Assembly: GCA_019911965.1 (NCBI GenBank)
Contig: JAIOJF010000043.1
Coordinates: 23,276-87,275 of the forward strand
DNA length: 64,000 bases
Source: Paracoccaceae bacterium
Lineage (GTDB): Bacteria; Pseudomonadota; Alphaproteobacteria; Rhodobacterales; Rhodobacteraceae
Reading direction: 5' to 3'
Shown here: in pieces, positions 45,150 to 54,257 of the stretch
Layout of the letters: the number at the start of each line of letters is the position of its first letter
Numbering within the stretch: the stretch's first letter is position 1
Made by a program: the position numbers and the translations under genes
Notes under the pieces: model-generated
Seen by the model: the letters and a program-made list of their open reading frames with translations, nothing else
Told to the model about the DNA's origin: nothing
The model's database searches: none

Positions 45150-45746
45150 ATGAGTCTGCCCCCGCGCGTCTATTTTACATTGCATGAAGTCGCAGCCCGC
45201 TGGGATTGTACGCTGGCCGACATTGCGGGCTGGGCGTCGGTCGGGCGGTTTGACATCGTGACAGCGATCGGCCCAGTTAACGTTGGCTCTCAGATCGTTT
45301 CAGGCTTTGTCATCGTTTTGGTGACGGACATTCTGCAGATGTTCAGACGCTGCGGAACTGGCCCCACATCCAGCCTGCTGAAACGCGTTCGTCCGTTAGA
45401 CCAGAATGAATGGGCGATGTTCTCCGACCCTGCCGATTGCATCGAGGTAACTCTGGCCGATTTATTGATCATGGCGGAAGACGTGCACCGCTTTGAGGTG
45501 GATTGCGACCTGCTGCGCCGCCCGGCCTCTCATATCGGCTCAACAGCGCGCTATGATTGGGACGGAATGTATATTCGTCTTATTCGACGGGTCCATGAAT
45601 ACGGCGTTCCAGGAACCCAAGCCGAATGGGTCGGCGAGGTGCAGGAATGGTTTGTCGAAAAATCTGAAACCGGCGAGGTGCCGGATGAGCGGACGATCCG
45701 GCGTCGTCTGACCCCAATCTGGAAAGCGCTGCGGGGACCCTGCTGA
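45150..45746 (+). CDS. Conserved integrase-neighbour protein, function unknown
   Basis: A 198-residue protein starting MSLPPRVYFTLHEVAARWDC. The first 30 residues look like a degenerate helix-turn-helix (TLHEVAARWDCTLADIAGWASVGRFDI), and the C-terminal part is TGEVPDERTIRRRLTPIWKAL, which also fits DNA binding. AAAGGAATTGAGGG precedes the ATG. It converges with the integrase gene. A regulator of lysogeny or excision is possible but not shown. Confidence 0.6.
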   Translation: MSLPPRVYFTLHEVAARWDCTLADIAGWASVGRFDIVTAIGPVNVGSQIVSGFVIVLVTDILQMFRRCGTGPTSSLLKRVRPLDQNEWAMFSDPADCIEVTLADLLIMAEDVHRFEVDCDLLRRPASHIGSTARYDWDGMYIRLIRRVHEYGVPGTQAEWVGEVQEWFVEKSETGEVPDERTIRRRLTPIWKALRGPC

Positions 45747-45774
45747 GGAACCGAGTTGACCGGCGCTGCAACGC

Positions 45775-47034
45775 TTAGGCTGTCTTGCGCGCCTCATCAG
45801 CATCATGGACGAGTTTTGGCCCGGGCCGAAAGGCGCTGGCCACCGCATCGACGCCCGCGCGCAGCGGCGAGTCCATCAGATGGGCATAACGCTGGGTGGT
45901 CTGCATCTGGCTGTGACCCAAGAGCTTGCCGATCATTTCCAATGACGCGCCGCCGCTGACCAGCAGCGAGGCAAAGGTGTGGCGCAGGTCATGAATGCGC
46001 ACGTCTGGTATGCCGACCTGTTTCTGGATATGTGCCCAAAAGCGGCGGATTTCCTGGACCGGCTGGCCGGGAACATCGCCGGGAAACAGCAAGGGGCAGC
46101 CGCGCGGCACCAGAAGAAGGCGTTGGCGCACAATCGCAGCGGCTTCGTCCGAAATCGGCAACCGGTGGATCTTGCGCTGCTTGGTCATGCTGGCGGGTTT
46201 GGTCCAGCTCAGGTGTTCGAGGTTGAAATGCTCAAAGCAGGCTTGACGTACTTCCCCCACGCGGGCGCCGGTCAGCATGCACAGACGGATAATATCTGCG
46301 GCCCGGCGATCCTCGGCCGCATCAAGGGCTGTAGCCAGCCGTCCGATCTCGTCTTTTGACAGAAAGCGTTCCCGCGGGTTTTCGATCCGGCGGCGGAAGC
46401 CAGAGGCCGGGTTGGACTCAGACCAGCCCCAGCTCTCGGCGTAGGTGAACATCTTGCGCAGGACTTCACCGACACGATTTGCCCGCACCGGTGTTGGTTT
46501 GGCCCCCTGCAGTTTGCGCGCACGGTTGTTGGGCTTGGCTTTGGAGGGCCGCGCCCGGCCCGCGGCCACCTTGTTTAAGAGCTTTTCGACGTCATAGGGC
46601 GTGATCTCGGTGACCAACCGGTTGCCCCAGTCGGGCGCCACCATCTTCGCCAGCATTGATTTCTGGTCCGCGGCATTGAGGCGGGACAGGTGCGGCAGGT
46701 GTACTTCGATGTAGCGATCAATCATGTCCTGCACGCGCGGGGCATCGCGGCCGAGTTCCTTCTTGCCCAGTGGGTCGGCCCCGGCATCGATGTCACGACG
46801 CAACTCCTTGGCCCGCTCGCGCGCGGCCGTGGTGGACCATTCCGGCCAGCGCCCGATGGTCATCCGGCGCTGCCGCCCGGCATAGCGGTAATCAATAGTG
46901 AAGGCCCGGTTGCCGGACCGGTAAATACAAACCGCGAATCCCCGCACGTCTGTATCGAAAATCTGGTAATCCCGCCCCGCCGCCGGTTCAGCATCGCGGA
47001 CTGATTTCTCATTCAATCGCAATCGGTTGACCAT
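45775..47034 (-). CDS. Tyrosine recombinase integrase (DUF4102-type)
   Basis: A 419-residue integrase. The N-terminus is the arm-binding DUF4102 type (RLNEKSVRDAEPAAGRDYQI, then DTDVRGFAVCIYRSGNRAF). Catalytic motifs are LTGARVGEVRQ (Arg), HDLRHTFAS (His and Arg), LLGHSQMQTTQRYAHL (His and Tyr383). GGAGGG precedes ATG 47034. This family often uses the 3' half of tRNA genes as attachment sites, which agrees with the tRNA-fMet remnant at 51936-51983 on the right. Confidence 0.93.
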   Translation of the reverse strand: MVNRLRLNEKSVRDAEPAAGRDYQIFDTDVRGFAVCIYRSGNRAFTIDYRYAGRQRRMTIGRWPEWSTTAARERAKELRRDIDAGADPLGKKELGRDAPRVQDMIDRYIEVHLPHLSRLNAADQKSMLAKMVAPDWGNRLVTEITPYDVEKLLNKVAAGRARPSKAKPNNRARKLQGAKPTPVRANRVGEVLRKMFTYAESWGWSESNPASGFRRRIENPRERFLSKDEIGRLATALDAAEDRRAADIIRLCMLTGARVGEVRQACFEHFNLEHLSWTKPASMTKQRKIHRLPISDEAAAIVRQRLLLVPRGCPLLFPGDVPGQPVQEIRRFWAHIQKQVGIPDVRIHDLRHTFASLLVSGGASLEMIGKLLGHSQMQTTQRYAHLMDSPLRAGVDAVASAFRPGPKLVHDADEARKTA

Positions 47035-47104
47035 CAACTCACCCTCCGTTCACCCTCACATCAGGCGTAGATTCGCGCCTTTATCAAGTGATGCATGTCA
47101 GCAA

Positions 47105-47129
47105 GGGTGGCGGGGTGGCGCAGGGTGGC
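47105..47129. repeat. GGGTGGC repeat cluster, copy 2
   Basis: Identical over 25 bases to 44780-44804, with an inverted GCCACCC nearby at 47149. It lies upstream of the integrase gene. The rest of 47130-47430 holds no convincing gene and presumably contains the promoter of the ATPase gene. Confidence 0.65.
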
Positions 47130-47430
47130 GGTCAAGTCGCAGAGGGCGCGCCACCCATGGGGGCTTTGGCAATTTTTCTGGGCGAAACGAAAAACTCACG
47201 AGTTAGGGGTTCTTTTTGCACGGAAGGCAGTCGGGGCGGGAAGCGGAAGTTCGCTGCACCTACGACGAAAGTGGCGATCCAGGTGGGAGCGGACACTCAG
47301 CTTCGAGACCTAGAGACGCAATATCAAATTGCATACAGAAGCGATTCATTCGCCCTTATCGACCTAGAGAGCCTAATTGTCACTTTCCAATTCCTTATGG
47401 CGACGACAAGATGAGCGCGTCCAAGAGTGA

Positions 47431-50400
47431 TTGGTTGAAACAATGGATCAACAACAGGAACCGGTGCATCTGGAAGACCACAGCCTGAACGAAATTGTTC
47501 AGTTGCTTACAGCAGGGACACCGATTCGTCGTAACAATAAATCCGCGTTCTGTCTCGATACTGAAGACAAGCTCAAAATCTTCGCTTTCTACGGTCGAAA
47601 CCGCGATCTATGGCCGCGCAATAAATCCGTCCAGACCAAGGAAGTGGAAAATATCCTCAAAGCGCTCGAAGGGCAATTGCCGACTGCTGATCAAATTCTA
47701 CCGCGGGCAAGAGGGGAAAAGCCGACATGGCATCTTGAACGCGTGGAGGTTCATCGGTTCGGTGGCCTTCATCGGCACCTTGGGCCGAACGGCGAAGATC
47801 CCGCACCCTTCGTCTTTGATCTCGACAAAGAGATTACACTCATCAGTGGCTTCAACGGTGCTGGCAAGACAGCGCTGCTGAGCGCGATCATTTGGTGCCT
47901 GACGGGAAAGGCACTACGCTCGCAACATATCCCCCACGAAGTGCATGAACCGATGGCGGTCGAATGGCCGGTCGACACAGTTGGCGCGCAGGAAGATGAA
48001 AGACAGCCAGAAATCGCTGTGCCGCCGATTGTGCCAATCCCAACAGCAGAGAATCTGGCAAAGCTGGGGGACTCCCCGAAACTTGATACGCGCGTCAGCC
48101 TCACCTTCAGGCGCTCGGACACAGGCGAGATTCGCCGTGTCACACGCAAGCTTGATACGGCCGGAAAGAAGCTCGTTGCCCCCGTCGAAGGGCTGGACGG
48201 CCTTGGCCTTCCGGCGCTGGCGATAGAGGCCGGTACACTAATGCCGGGCGTAGCGGCGCATATGCGTTTCGAAGAGAAATCAGACTTCACGCAGGCGGTA
48301 TCGCAACTGACGGGCCTGAAGCCCTTGGAAGAACTCGGGCACCGCACGGAAAGGCTCGTGAACCGTCTGCGCACCACCGAAAAGCGTGCGACAGAAGAAG
48401 CTCGCGACAAAAAGACCGCACACTTCAGAAACGCGCTGCAGACTCTGCGGGAAGGATGGGCAGAGCGTCCCGATCTTGTGGAGATGCCGGAGATTCTGCT
48501 GCCAGGCGAAGAGCGGGAGATCGAAACTGAGACGGATACTGCCGAAGACGGAGAAGAGGAGCAGCTTCCGCAAAAGACCGATTGCCGATCCTCGATAGCG
48601 GCGGCCAAAAGGAGACTGAAGGAACTCCAGTCCGAAATGTCGACTGCGATGGAGAAGATTCTTGGCCGTGGGATCGAACTGTCGACAAAGCAGCAAGTAG
48701 AGACCTTTACCCGCGCGCTGGATAAAGGCGCCGATAGGCTCAAGGGCAGCGCTCTTCGGGAGTTACCATCGGTTGTGCCGCTCTTGGACCTCGGCAAGAT
48801 TACCAATGAGGAAGTTGACGCGGCCCTCAAAACGATCAGGAAAATAATTGAGCGCGCGCAGTTGCTTTCCCGAAGGCTGGAAGACGAACGGCAAGCCGCG
48901 CGTTGGCGTCTGTATTCGAGAGTTTCTGCATGGCACAAGGATCATCATCCGGATCAGGATATTTCGAACTGTCCCGTCTGCGGGTCTGATCTCGAAAAAG
49001 TACCTTCCGACGCACTGCTCGATCTTTCTGTGAAGGCGGCACTCGACCAATGCCGCGAAGCTGACAACGATATTGCCAAGACCGCAGCGCAATGGGAACG
49101 CGACGAGGCGGCGGCGTTCCTGGATGCTCTGCCTGAGAGTCTGCGCGGCTTTGCTGACAAGACGCAGCGGGACGCGCTGCTCGGCATCTGCCGCAAGGGT
49201 TATGTGGAAGAGCTGCTTGCGCACGAGGCGTTCTCAGGTCGATTAGAGCCGCTGCGGAAGAACGGGCAGGCGGTGTGGGACATCGCCTCCGGTGAGCATC
49301 CTCTTCCGGAAGCGCCGGAGAGCGCGATCAGCGCGCTCCCCGATCTGTTCTCTTCTGGCAAACTGCAAGAGCGGCTTGATGCGATTACCCACAATCTAAT
49401 GCTCCGTGAGCACCGTTTGATGGCAACTGAAGCGCTACAGTCGCTCATGGGTCGATACATCGGCAAGGCTAAGACCGCCGGGGAATTGGCCGATGTCGCC
49501 GAAAGCGCACCCGCTGCTCCCGCCGAATATGGCTCCAAGCCTGACGAAGAACCGCTGCGGGCGCAGATCGAGGCGATCAAGCGTGCGGTTCAAAATGCCA
49601 TTCCGGTGGTTTCCCTCATTCGCCAGCTCGATGAGCTGGAGTTGCTGCGTCAAAATTGGCAGTCTGACAGTGATCGTCTTCAGCTGCTCGTACGCGCGGC
49701 CGATTCAGTTGAACCATATCTAGAATTTCCAGGCCTCGTTTACGAGCGCGTATCTGGCTTGATTGAAACGCTCAACATCGACACGGCAGCGTGGCTGGGT
49801 AAGATTTATCGCTCGCACTATAACGGCGGTCCCTCATACGGCGGCTTCGAACTGGGTGAAGCAAGCGGGTTCAGCTTGCGCGCTGAACTTGGCGGAATGC
49901 GCGTTCCCGCCCAACAGGTCATGAATGCGTCCCTGCTACGCGCGTGCGTATGGGCCTTCTTGTTTGCCCTTTGGGAGCATATCGGCAAACAGACTGGCGG
50001 ATTGAGTTGCATGCTGCTCGATGATCCACAGACCCACTTCGATCCGATCAACAGCGAGAACCTTGCCGCGGCGATACCATCAATGCCCGGCCATGGCATA
50101 CGTCCTCTGGTCGCCTCTAACGACGTTCGGTTTGTAGCCGCGATTCAGGATAAGCTGCCTTCTCGGGCCATCGATAGCCCTTCATGGACAGCGCTGCGGC
50201 TCGATCCGATTTCATCGTCCAAGCTCACCGCCTCGCTTAGCCCAGCGCTGGAAGAGATACGGGAAAAGCGTGATCGCTGGCGCGAGGATGATAACGACGT
50301 CGTGAAAGCGCAGGAGTTCGTGAAATGCGTGCGAGTGGACATCGAGAACCGGCTATGGAATCTGTTGGCGACCGATCCGCTGGTGATGCACGCTCCGACG

Positions 50401-51492
50401 CTTGGCGATTTGCTCGGGCAACTTCGGCACGCTCGCAACGGCGGGGAGCGTCCATTCGAGGAACCGCCCTTCGAAAACCTGGTGTTGCACGAAGCACTGC
50501 GCGACAACGCGCTCTTCTACAAGATCATCAACAAGGCGCATCACCGGCCGATGGACGTTACGCCGCAAGACGCCGAAGATGTGAACAAGGCTTATGAAAA
50601 CGTTCATAGTACCTTGAGGAGTTGCAGCGCATCGTACGCGCGCTTCATGGGGCGCCTGACGAGCGAAGATCGCGACTTCATGCTAGCAGACGCGCCGATG
50701 GCACCGGATGCAACTCAACTACCAGACAAAAAGCTGCCTGTCCTCGGAACGCTCGCAGCGCGCAGTAGCGCGGACATTCTCGCAATCGCTGAGGTTCATG
50801 AGCAGTTCACGCTGGGGTCGCTTGGTGACGTCGCTTTGTATGCAGTTCGCGGCCCGACGCTCGGCTCTCTCGCCTTGGTCGGACAGGTCGTAATTGTCTC
50901 GTTGGAGCGGGAGCCAGTCGAAGGCGATCCGGTCATAGCGCTGTACAAGGGCAGAGCATTTGCCCGCCGCTATCACCGCGACAGGAATGACCCCTCCCGC
51001 ACGGTCCTGACGGCGGACCGTTCCGGCACAGAACGGGTGCCACCAGTATTGATCACCCCGACAGCCGCCACACGTGCAATGCCCATCATTGGCGTTTTGT
51101 ACGATGCTCAAAAGCCTGGCGGACCGGACGAAGCAGTGGCCGTGCCTTCTAGCGATATCCTGTTACGCAACCTGGCTGTGGCCCATATTGTCGAAGACAG
51201 CGCCTACCCCATCATCCGGGACAGGGACATGGTTTTGGTAGAGGCGATAACCGAGATATCCACGGCGACCATGAACAAGCTTGAAGGGCGTATTGTTGCT
51301 TTGACGGCACGATATGGAGACGAGAGTTTTGGCTACCTCAAGCGGCTCGGCTACGAGATCCACGAGGGGACGCGCATATACGAAAATATCGGTCTCAATG
51401 GCAAAGCCGTTTGCATTTCTGATAGTCCAGCTGATGGGGCGAGGCTCGTAATTGACAGGCTTTGGCGCGTGCATGGTGTTCTCCGCCCTTGA
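47431..51492 (+). CDS. SMC-like ATPase fused to two S24 (LexA/UmuD-like) domains
   Basis: A 1353-residue protein. Walker A GFNGAGKT is at residues 140-147; long helical arms follow, with a CPVC zinc-hook pair (Cys514, Cys517) near the middle and Walker B LLDDPQTHFDP around 862-872. After residue about 1110 come two segments that each fit the S24 peptidase fold. The first (about 1118-1215) keeps VRGPTLG and EGDPVIALYKG, but Ser is Thr1143 and Lys is Arg1179, spaced 36, close to LexA. The second (about 1235-1350) has SAYPIIRDRDMVLVE with Ser1257 and GYLKRLG with Lys1304, a plausible active pair. The start is TTG 47431 or ATG 47443. It stands alone between the integrase and the attachment site remnant, a usual place for defence cargo. 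The role is inferred. Confidence 0.8.
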   Translation: MVETMDQQQEPVHLEDHSLNEIVQLLTAGTPIRRNNKSAFCLDTEDKLKIFAFYGRNRDLWPRNKSVQTKEVENILKALEGQLPTADQILPRARGEKPTWHLERVEVHRFGGLHRHLGPNGEDPAPFVFDLDKEITLISGFNGAGKTALLSAIIWCLTGKALRSQHIPHEVHEPMAVEWPVDTVGAQEDERQPEIAVPPIVPIPTAENLAKLGDSPKLDTRVSLTFRRSDTGEIRRVTRKLDTAGKKLVAPVEGLDGLGLPALAIEAGTLMPGVAAHMRFEEKSDFTQAVSQLTGLKPLEELGHRTERLVNRLRTTEKRATEEARDKKTAHFRNALQTLREGWAERPDLVEMPEILLPGEEREIETETDTAEDGEEEQLPQKTDCRSSIAAAKRRLKELQSEMSTAMEKILGRGIELSTKQQVETFTRALDKGADRLKGSALRELPSVVPLLDLGKITNEEVDAALKTIRKIIERAQLLSRRLEDERQAARWRLYSRVSAWHKDHHPDQDISNCPVCGSDLEKVPSDALLDLSVKAALDQCREADNDIAKTAAQWERDEAAAFLDALPESLRGFADKTQRDALLGICRKGYVEELLAHEAFSGRLEPLRKNGQAVWDIASGEHPLPEAPESAISALPDLFSSGKLQERLDAITHNLMLREHRLMATEALQSLMGRYIGKAKTAGELADVAESAPAAPAEYGSKPDEEPLRAQIEAIKRAVQNAIPVVSLIRQLDELELLRQNWQSDSDRLQLLVRAADSVEPYLEFPGLVYERVSGLIETLNIDTAAWLGKIYRSHYNGGPSYGGFELGEASGFSLRAELGGMRVPAQQVMNASLLRACVWAFLFALWEHIGKQTGGLSCMLLDDPQTHFDPINSENLAAAIPSMPGHGIRPLVASNDVRFVAAIQDKLPSRAIDSPSWTALRLDPISSSKLTASLSPALEEIREKRDRWREDDNDVVKAQEFVKCVRVDIENRLWNLLATDPLVMHAPTLGDLLGQLRHARNGGERPFEEPPFENLVLHEALRDNALFYKIINKAHHRPMDVTPQDAEDVNKAYENVHSTLRSCSASYARFMGRLTSEDRDFMLADAPMAPDATQLPDKKLPVLGTLAARSSADILAIAEVHEQFTLGSLGDVALYAVRGPTLGSLALVGQVVIVSLEREPVEGDPVIALYKGRAFARRYHRDRNDPSRTVLTADRSGTERVPPVLITPTAATRAMPIIGVLYDAQKPGGPDEAVAVPSSDILLRNLAVAHIVEDSAYPIIRDRDMVLVEAITEISTATMNKLEGRIVALTARYGDESFGYLKRLGYEIHEGTRIYENIGLNGKAVCISDSPADGARLVIDRLWRVHGVLRP

Positions 51493-51935
51493 CCGTCTCG
51501 TCGAACTTGCGGGGCTTTCTACGAAAGGACCGGAGGTCATAGCTAAGCGGCGATCTCTCTTGGACGCCCGAACGTGGCGCGTTGCGGATAATCAAGATGA
51601 CGCGGATGCTACAGCCTGGTGCGGACGGCCGCTTACGGGAATTTGAGATGCGGAATCTTAGTGGAGCTGAGTGACGGCTCTGGGCCGTTTGTGTCGCATA
51701 TTTTGCAAGTCCTAGGCCACCTTTGGAAGCTTTATACCGCAGCGGCCCACGATTACTGAATCTCAGAGATATGTAGCACATCAACGCCACCTCAACCCGC
51801 ATACGCCGTTTTGGCGCGGTTCGCGGCGGAAAAGGCGGGCCAATGTCGGGCTTTGCCCGCATGGAAGATGCGTAAAATCAAAGGCTTATGAGATAAGTGC
51901 CTGATTTCATTAAGCTATTGGAATCATTAGATTAT
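51493..51935. other. Non-coding gap between the ATPase gene and the tRNA remnant
   Basis: About 440 bases with no convincing gene on either strand. GC-rich hairpins occur near 51800-51850. AT content rises toward 51900, as often seen at attachment sites. Confidence 0.45.
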
Positions 51936-51983
51936 AGGCTCATAACCTGAAGGTCGTAGGTTCAAATCCTACTCCCGCAACCA
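51936..51983 (+). other. 3' part of tRNA-fMet: probable right attachment site (attR)
   Basis: The 48 bases match the 3' portion of an initiator tRNA: anticodon stem and loop AGGCTCATAACCT, variable region, T arm GTAGGTTCAAATCCTAC, and CCCGCAACCA. The upstream bases (AAGCTATTGGAATCATTAG...) do not supply the matching acceptor 5' strand or D arm, so no complete tRNA is present. This is what remains at the distal end after integration into a tRNA gene. The complete tRNA and left site were not found in the window. Confidence 0.8.
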
Positions 51984-52200
51984 AAAAATCTAACTATAAC
52001 AAAGTCTTAGAATCCGACAAAAACACTTGTGTATACCTCGCGCAAAAACGAGTCAACGCCAAGTCAACGTTTTGCAAGTCCCCCTGAAACCCAGGCGGGC
52101 TTTTTGCATTTTGGCGGGTTCAACAACGGCGCTGCATCCGCCCCAGTTGAAACCATCGCTCCGATCCGGTATATGACTCAGTCATACCATGGAGGCGCGG

Positions 52201-52470
52201 ATGACCGTCAAAACCACTCTCAGCTTTACCGACCGCCACCACCAGTTCCTTTCTGAAAAGGTGGGGCAGGGCGTGTTCGCGACCCAGAGCGCTGCAGTCG
52301 CGGCCGCGCTGGAACAGATGATGCAGGATGAGCAGGAACGCGATGTTGCGCTCTCTGCCCTCGCGCAGGAGATCCGTGCCCGCATGGAAACACCGCGCGA
52401 CACGTTCATCGACCAGGACGATGCCTTTGCCGCCGCCCACCGCACCATCCGGGCGGCCCGTGGCGCGTGA
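52201..52470 (+). CDS. ParD/CopG-type antitoxin
   Basis: An 89-residue protein with a ribbon-helix-helix N-terminus (MTVKTTLSFTDRHHQFLSEKVG) and a disordered acidic tail. GGAGG is five bases upstream of ATG 52201. It overlaps the ParE gene by four bases. It is the antitoxin of a type II pair and would repress its own promoter. The pair lies just right of the tRNA remnant, outside the first prophage. Confidence 0.85.
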   Translation: MTVKTTLSFTDRHHQFLSEKVGQGVFATQSAAVAAALEQMMQDEQERDVALSALAQEIRARMETPRDTFIDQDDAFAAAHRTIRAARGA

Positions 52471-52784
52471 ACTATCGCATCAAGTACCATCCCCTCGTCG
52501 CGCGAGATCTTGCTGCCATCGCGCATTGGATCCTCGACTATGCTGGGCCCGACGCGGCGGCGCGAAAGCTGGCCGAGATCGAGGCTGCCATCGCCACGCT
52601 GAAGGCCACGCCGCACAAGGGCAGTCTCCGCAGTGAAATCGCCCCTGATCTGCGTGCCATCCCGGCAGGGCGCAAAGCCGTCATTGCCTTCGTTGTTGAC
52701 GATGACGCTGCCGAAGTGCTTGTTTACGCAGTTACCTATGGCGGCGCGGATTGGGCCATGCGCAGCAGCGCGCGCAGCCGGTAA
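52467..52784 (+). CDS. ParE-family toxin
   Basis: A 105-residue RelE/ParE-fold protein starting at GTG inside the antitoxin stop (NYRIKYHPLVARDLAAIAHW). The pattern and the basic C-terminal part fit ParE toxins, which usually poison gyrase. Forty bases separate it from the exonuclease I gene. Confidence 0.83.
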   Translation: MNYRIKYHPLVARDLAAIAHWILDYAGPDAAARKLAEIEAAIATLKATPHKGSLRSEIAPDLRAIPAGRKAVIAFVVDDDAAEVLVYAVTYGGADWAMRSSARSR

Positions 52785-52823
52785 TGGGGCAGAGGCCGCT
52801 TGTTTGTTTGAAAGGGTCCTCTG

Positions 52824-54212
52824 ATGGGATTTGTCTTTTACGATCTTGAGACCACCGGGATATCGCCCGCATTTGACCAGCCGCTACAGTTTGCAGCGAT
52901 CCGCACGGACGACAGTTTTGTCGAGATCGAGCGCGTCAACCTTCGCTGCCGGATCGCGCCACACATCATCCCGTCCCCACAGGCGCTGATTGTCACCGGC
53001 GTCACGCCCGCGCAGCTGGTTGACCCAGAGCTGCCGACCCTGTTCGAGTTCACCCAGACGATCATGGAGCTAACCGAACGTTGGGCGCCTGCGACATGGG
53101 TGGGCTTCAACACCATCCGTTTCGATGAGGAGGTGCTGCGCCAAGCTTTCTTCCAGAACCTTCAGCCGAACATCTATGCCACGCAGTTCAACGGCAACAA
53201 TCGGCTCGACATCCTGACCGCCGTCTATGCTGTGTGGTGCCGCAATCCCGGTCTGATGCATTGGCCGACCGATGACACCGGCCGCACGACGTTCAAGCTG
53301 GACCGTCTTGCCCCGGCAAACGGCTTCAACGCGCACAATGCCCATGATGCTCTTGGTGATGTCGAGGCCACGATCCATATCGCGCGCCTCATCGCCAACG
53401 GCGATCCTGCGCTCTGGTCGGCCATCCTGCACAACCGCGACAAGCAGAACGTCATGGCGACTTTGGAAACCTTCCGCCCCGTGGAGTTGGTGCTGCGCTT
53501 TGGTGGTGGCCCACCTCGTGCTTATGTGGGGTGCTTCTGCGGTACTGCTGCTGGAAACCCGACAAGTGCGGCCTTCTTCGATCTGGAGGCGGCCGATCCA
53601 GAAGCATTGATCGAGGCCGATGATGCAGCGCTGTTCCAGGCGGTCGATGATACGCCCCAGATCATCCGTAGCGTCGCGACCAATAAGGTGCCATCGCTCT
53701 TCCCAATTGCCAATCCAGATCCCGACCACCTGCGCAAAGCAGCTTTGATCGCAGCAAACCCTGCCTTCCGCGCTCGGGTTGGCGAGGCCATGGCTGCGCG
53801 TTACGTCGAGGATCCAGATGCGCCGCGACCACCGGTCGAGAAGCAGATCTACGGCGGGTTCTATGCCAAGGCTGATCGTGATCTGCTGGCCGAGTTCCAG
53901 TGGGCCGACTGGTCCCGGCGGCGTGATATAGTCGGTCTTCTAACCGACGTCCGTCTGCGGCAGCTCGGCCGCAGGCTGATCGCCTTCCACGCGCCCGAAA
54001 TCATCACAGCGGAAGAGGCCGAGCAGTATGAGGCGTTCCTGCGTGCGCGTTGGAATGCGCCGGAGGCGCCTGAGACCGAGTGGACGACGATTGCCTCAGC
54101 GACACTTGCCATCGCAGAGCTGCGGATGCGGCCGGGCGCGGATCAGGATGCGCTTAATGATATCGCCGTGTTCATCACTCAGATCACGCGCGGCGATACT
54201 GAACTCGATTGA
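52824..54212 (+). CDS. sbcB: Exodeoxyribonuclease I (SbcB-like)
   Basis: A 462-residue 3'-5' single-strand DNA exonuclease of the DEDDh type. Catalytic acids are Asp7 and Glu9 in YDLETTG, an Asp in WVGFNTIRFDEEVL, and His174/Asp179 in HDALGDVEA. The C-terminal SH3-like and helical domains typical of ExoI follow (EKQIYGGFYAKADRDLLAEF). It is close to the usual length of 460-480. Only about 45 bases separate its stop from the reverse transcriptase gene, so the two are likely co-transcribed. Known ExoI acts in recombination and mismatch repair; here it may supply or process DNA for the RT system. Confidence 0.9.
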   Translation: MGFVFYDLETTGISPAFDQPLQFAAIRTDDSFVEIERVNLRCRIAPHIIPSPQALIVTGVTPAQLVDPELPTLFEFTQTIMELTERWAPATWVGFNTIRFDEEVLRQAFFQNLQPNIYATQFNGNNRLDILTAVYAVWCRNPGLMHWPTDDTGRTTFKLDRLAPANGFNAHNAHDALGDVEATIHIARLIANGDPALWSAILHNRDKQNVMATLETFRPVELVLRFGGGPPRAYVGCFCGTAAGNPTSAAFFDLEAADPEALIEADDAALFQAVDDTPQIIRSVATNKVPSLFPIANPDPDHLRKAALIAANPAFRARVGEAMAARYVEDPDAPRPPVEKQIYGGFYAKADRDLLAEFQWADWSRRRDIVGLLTDVRLRQLGRRLIAFHAPEIITAEEAEQYEAFLRARWNAPEAPETEWTTIASATLAIAELRMRPGADQDALNDIAVFITQITRGDTELD

Positions 54213-54257
54213 TTGTTTTGGGGCGATGCAACCAGGCAAGTTTTTTAGGAGCCTTAA

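Noticed and set aside
51395..51862. A 155-codon minus-strand frame across the end of the ATPase gene and the following gap
   Set aside because: It overlaps the ATPase 3' end, has no good start signal and no recognisable domain; the sequence looks like non-coding DNA near an attachment site.
51890..51983. A complete tRNA-fMet gene
   Set aside because: Only the 3' portion from the anticodon stem on is present. The upstream bases do not pair with the acceptor strand and contain no D arm.
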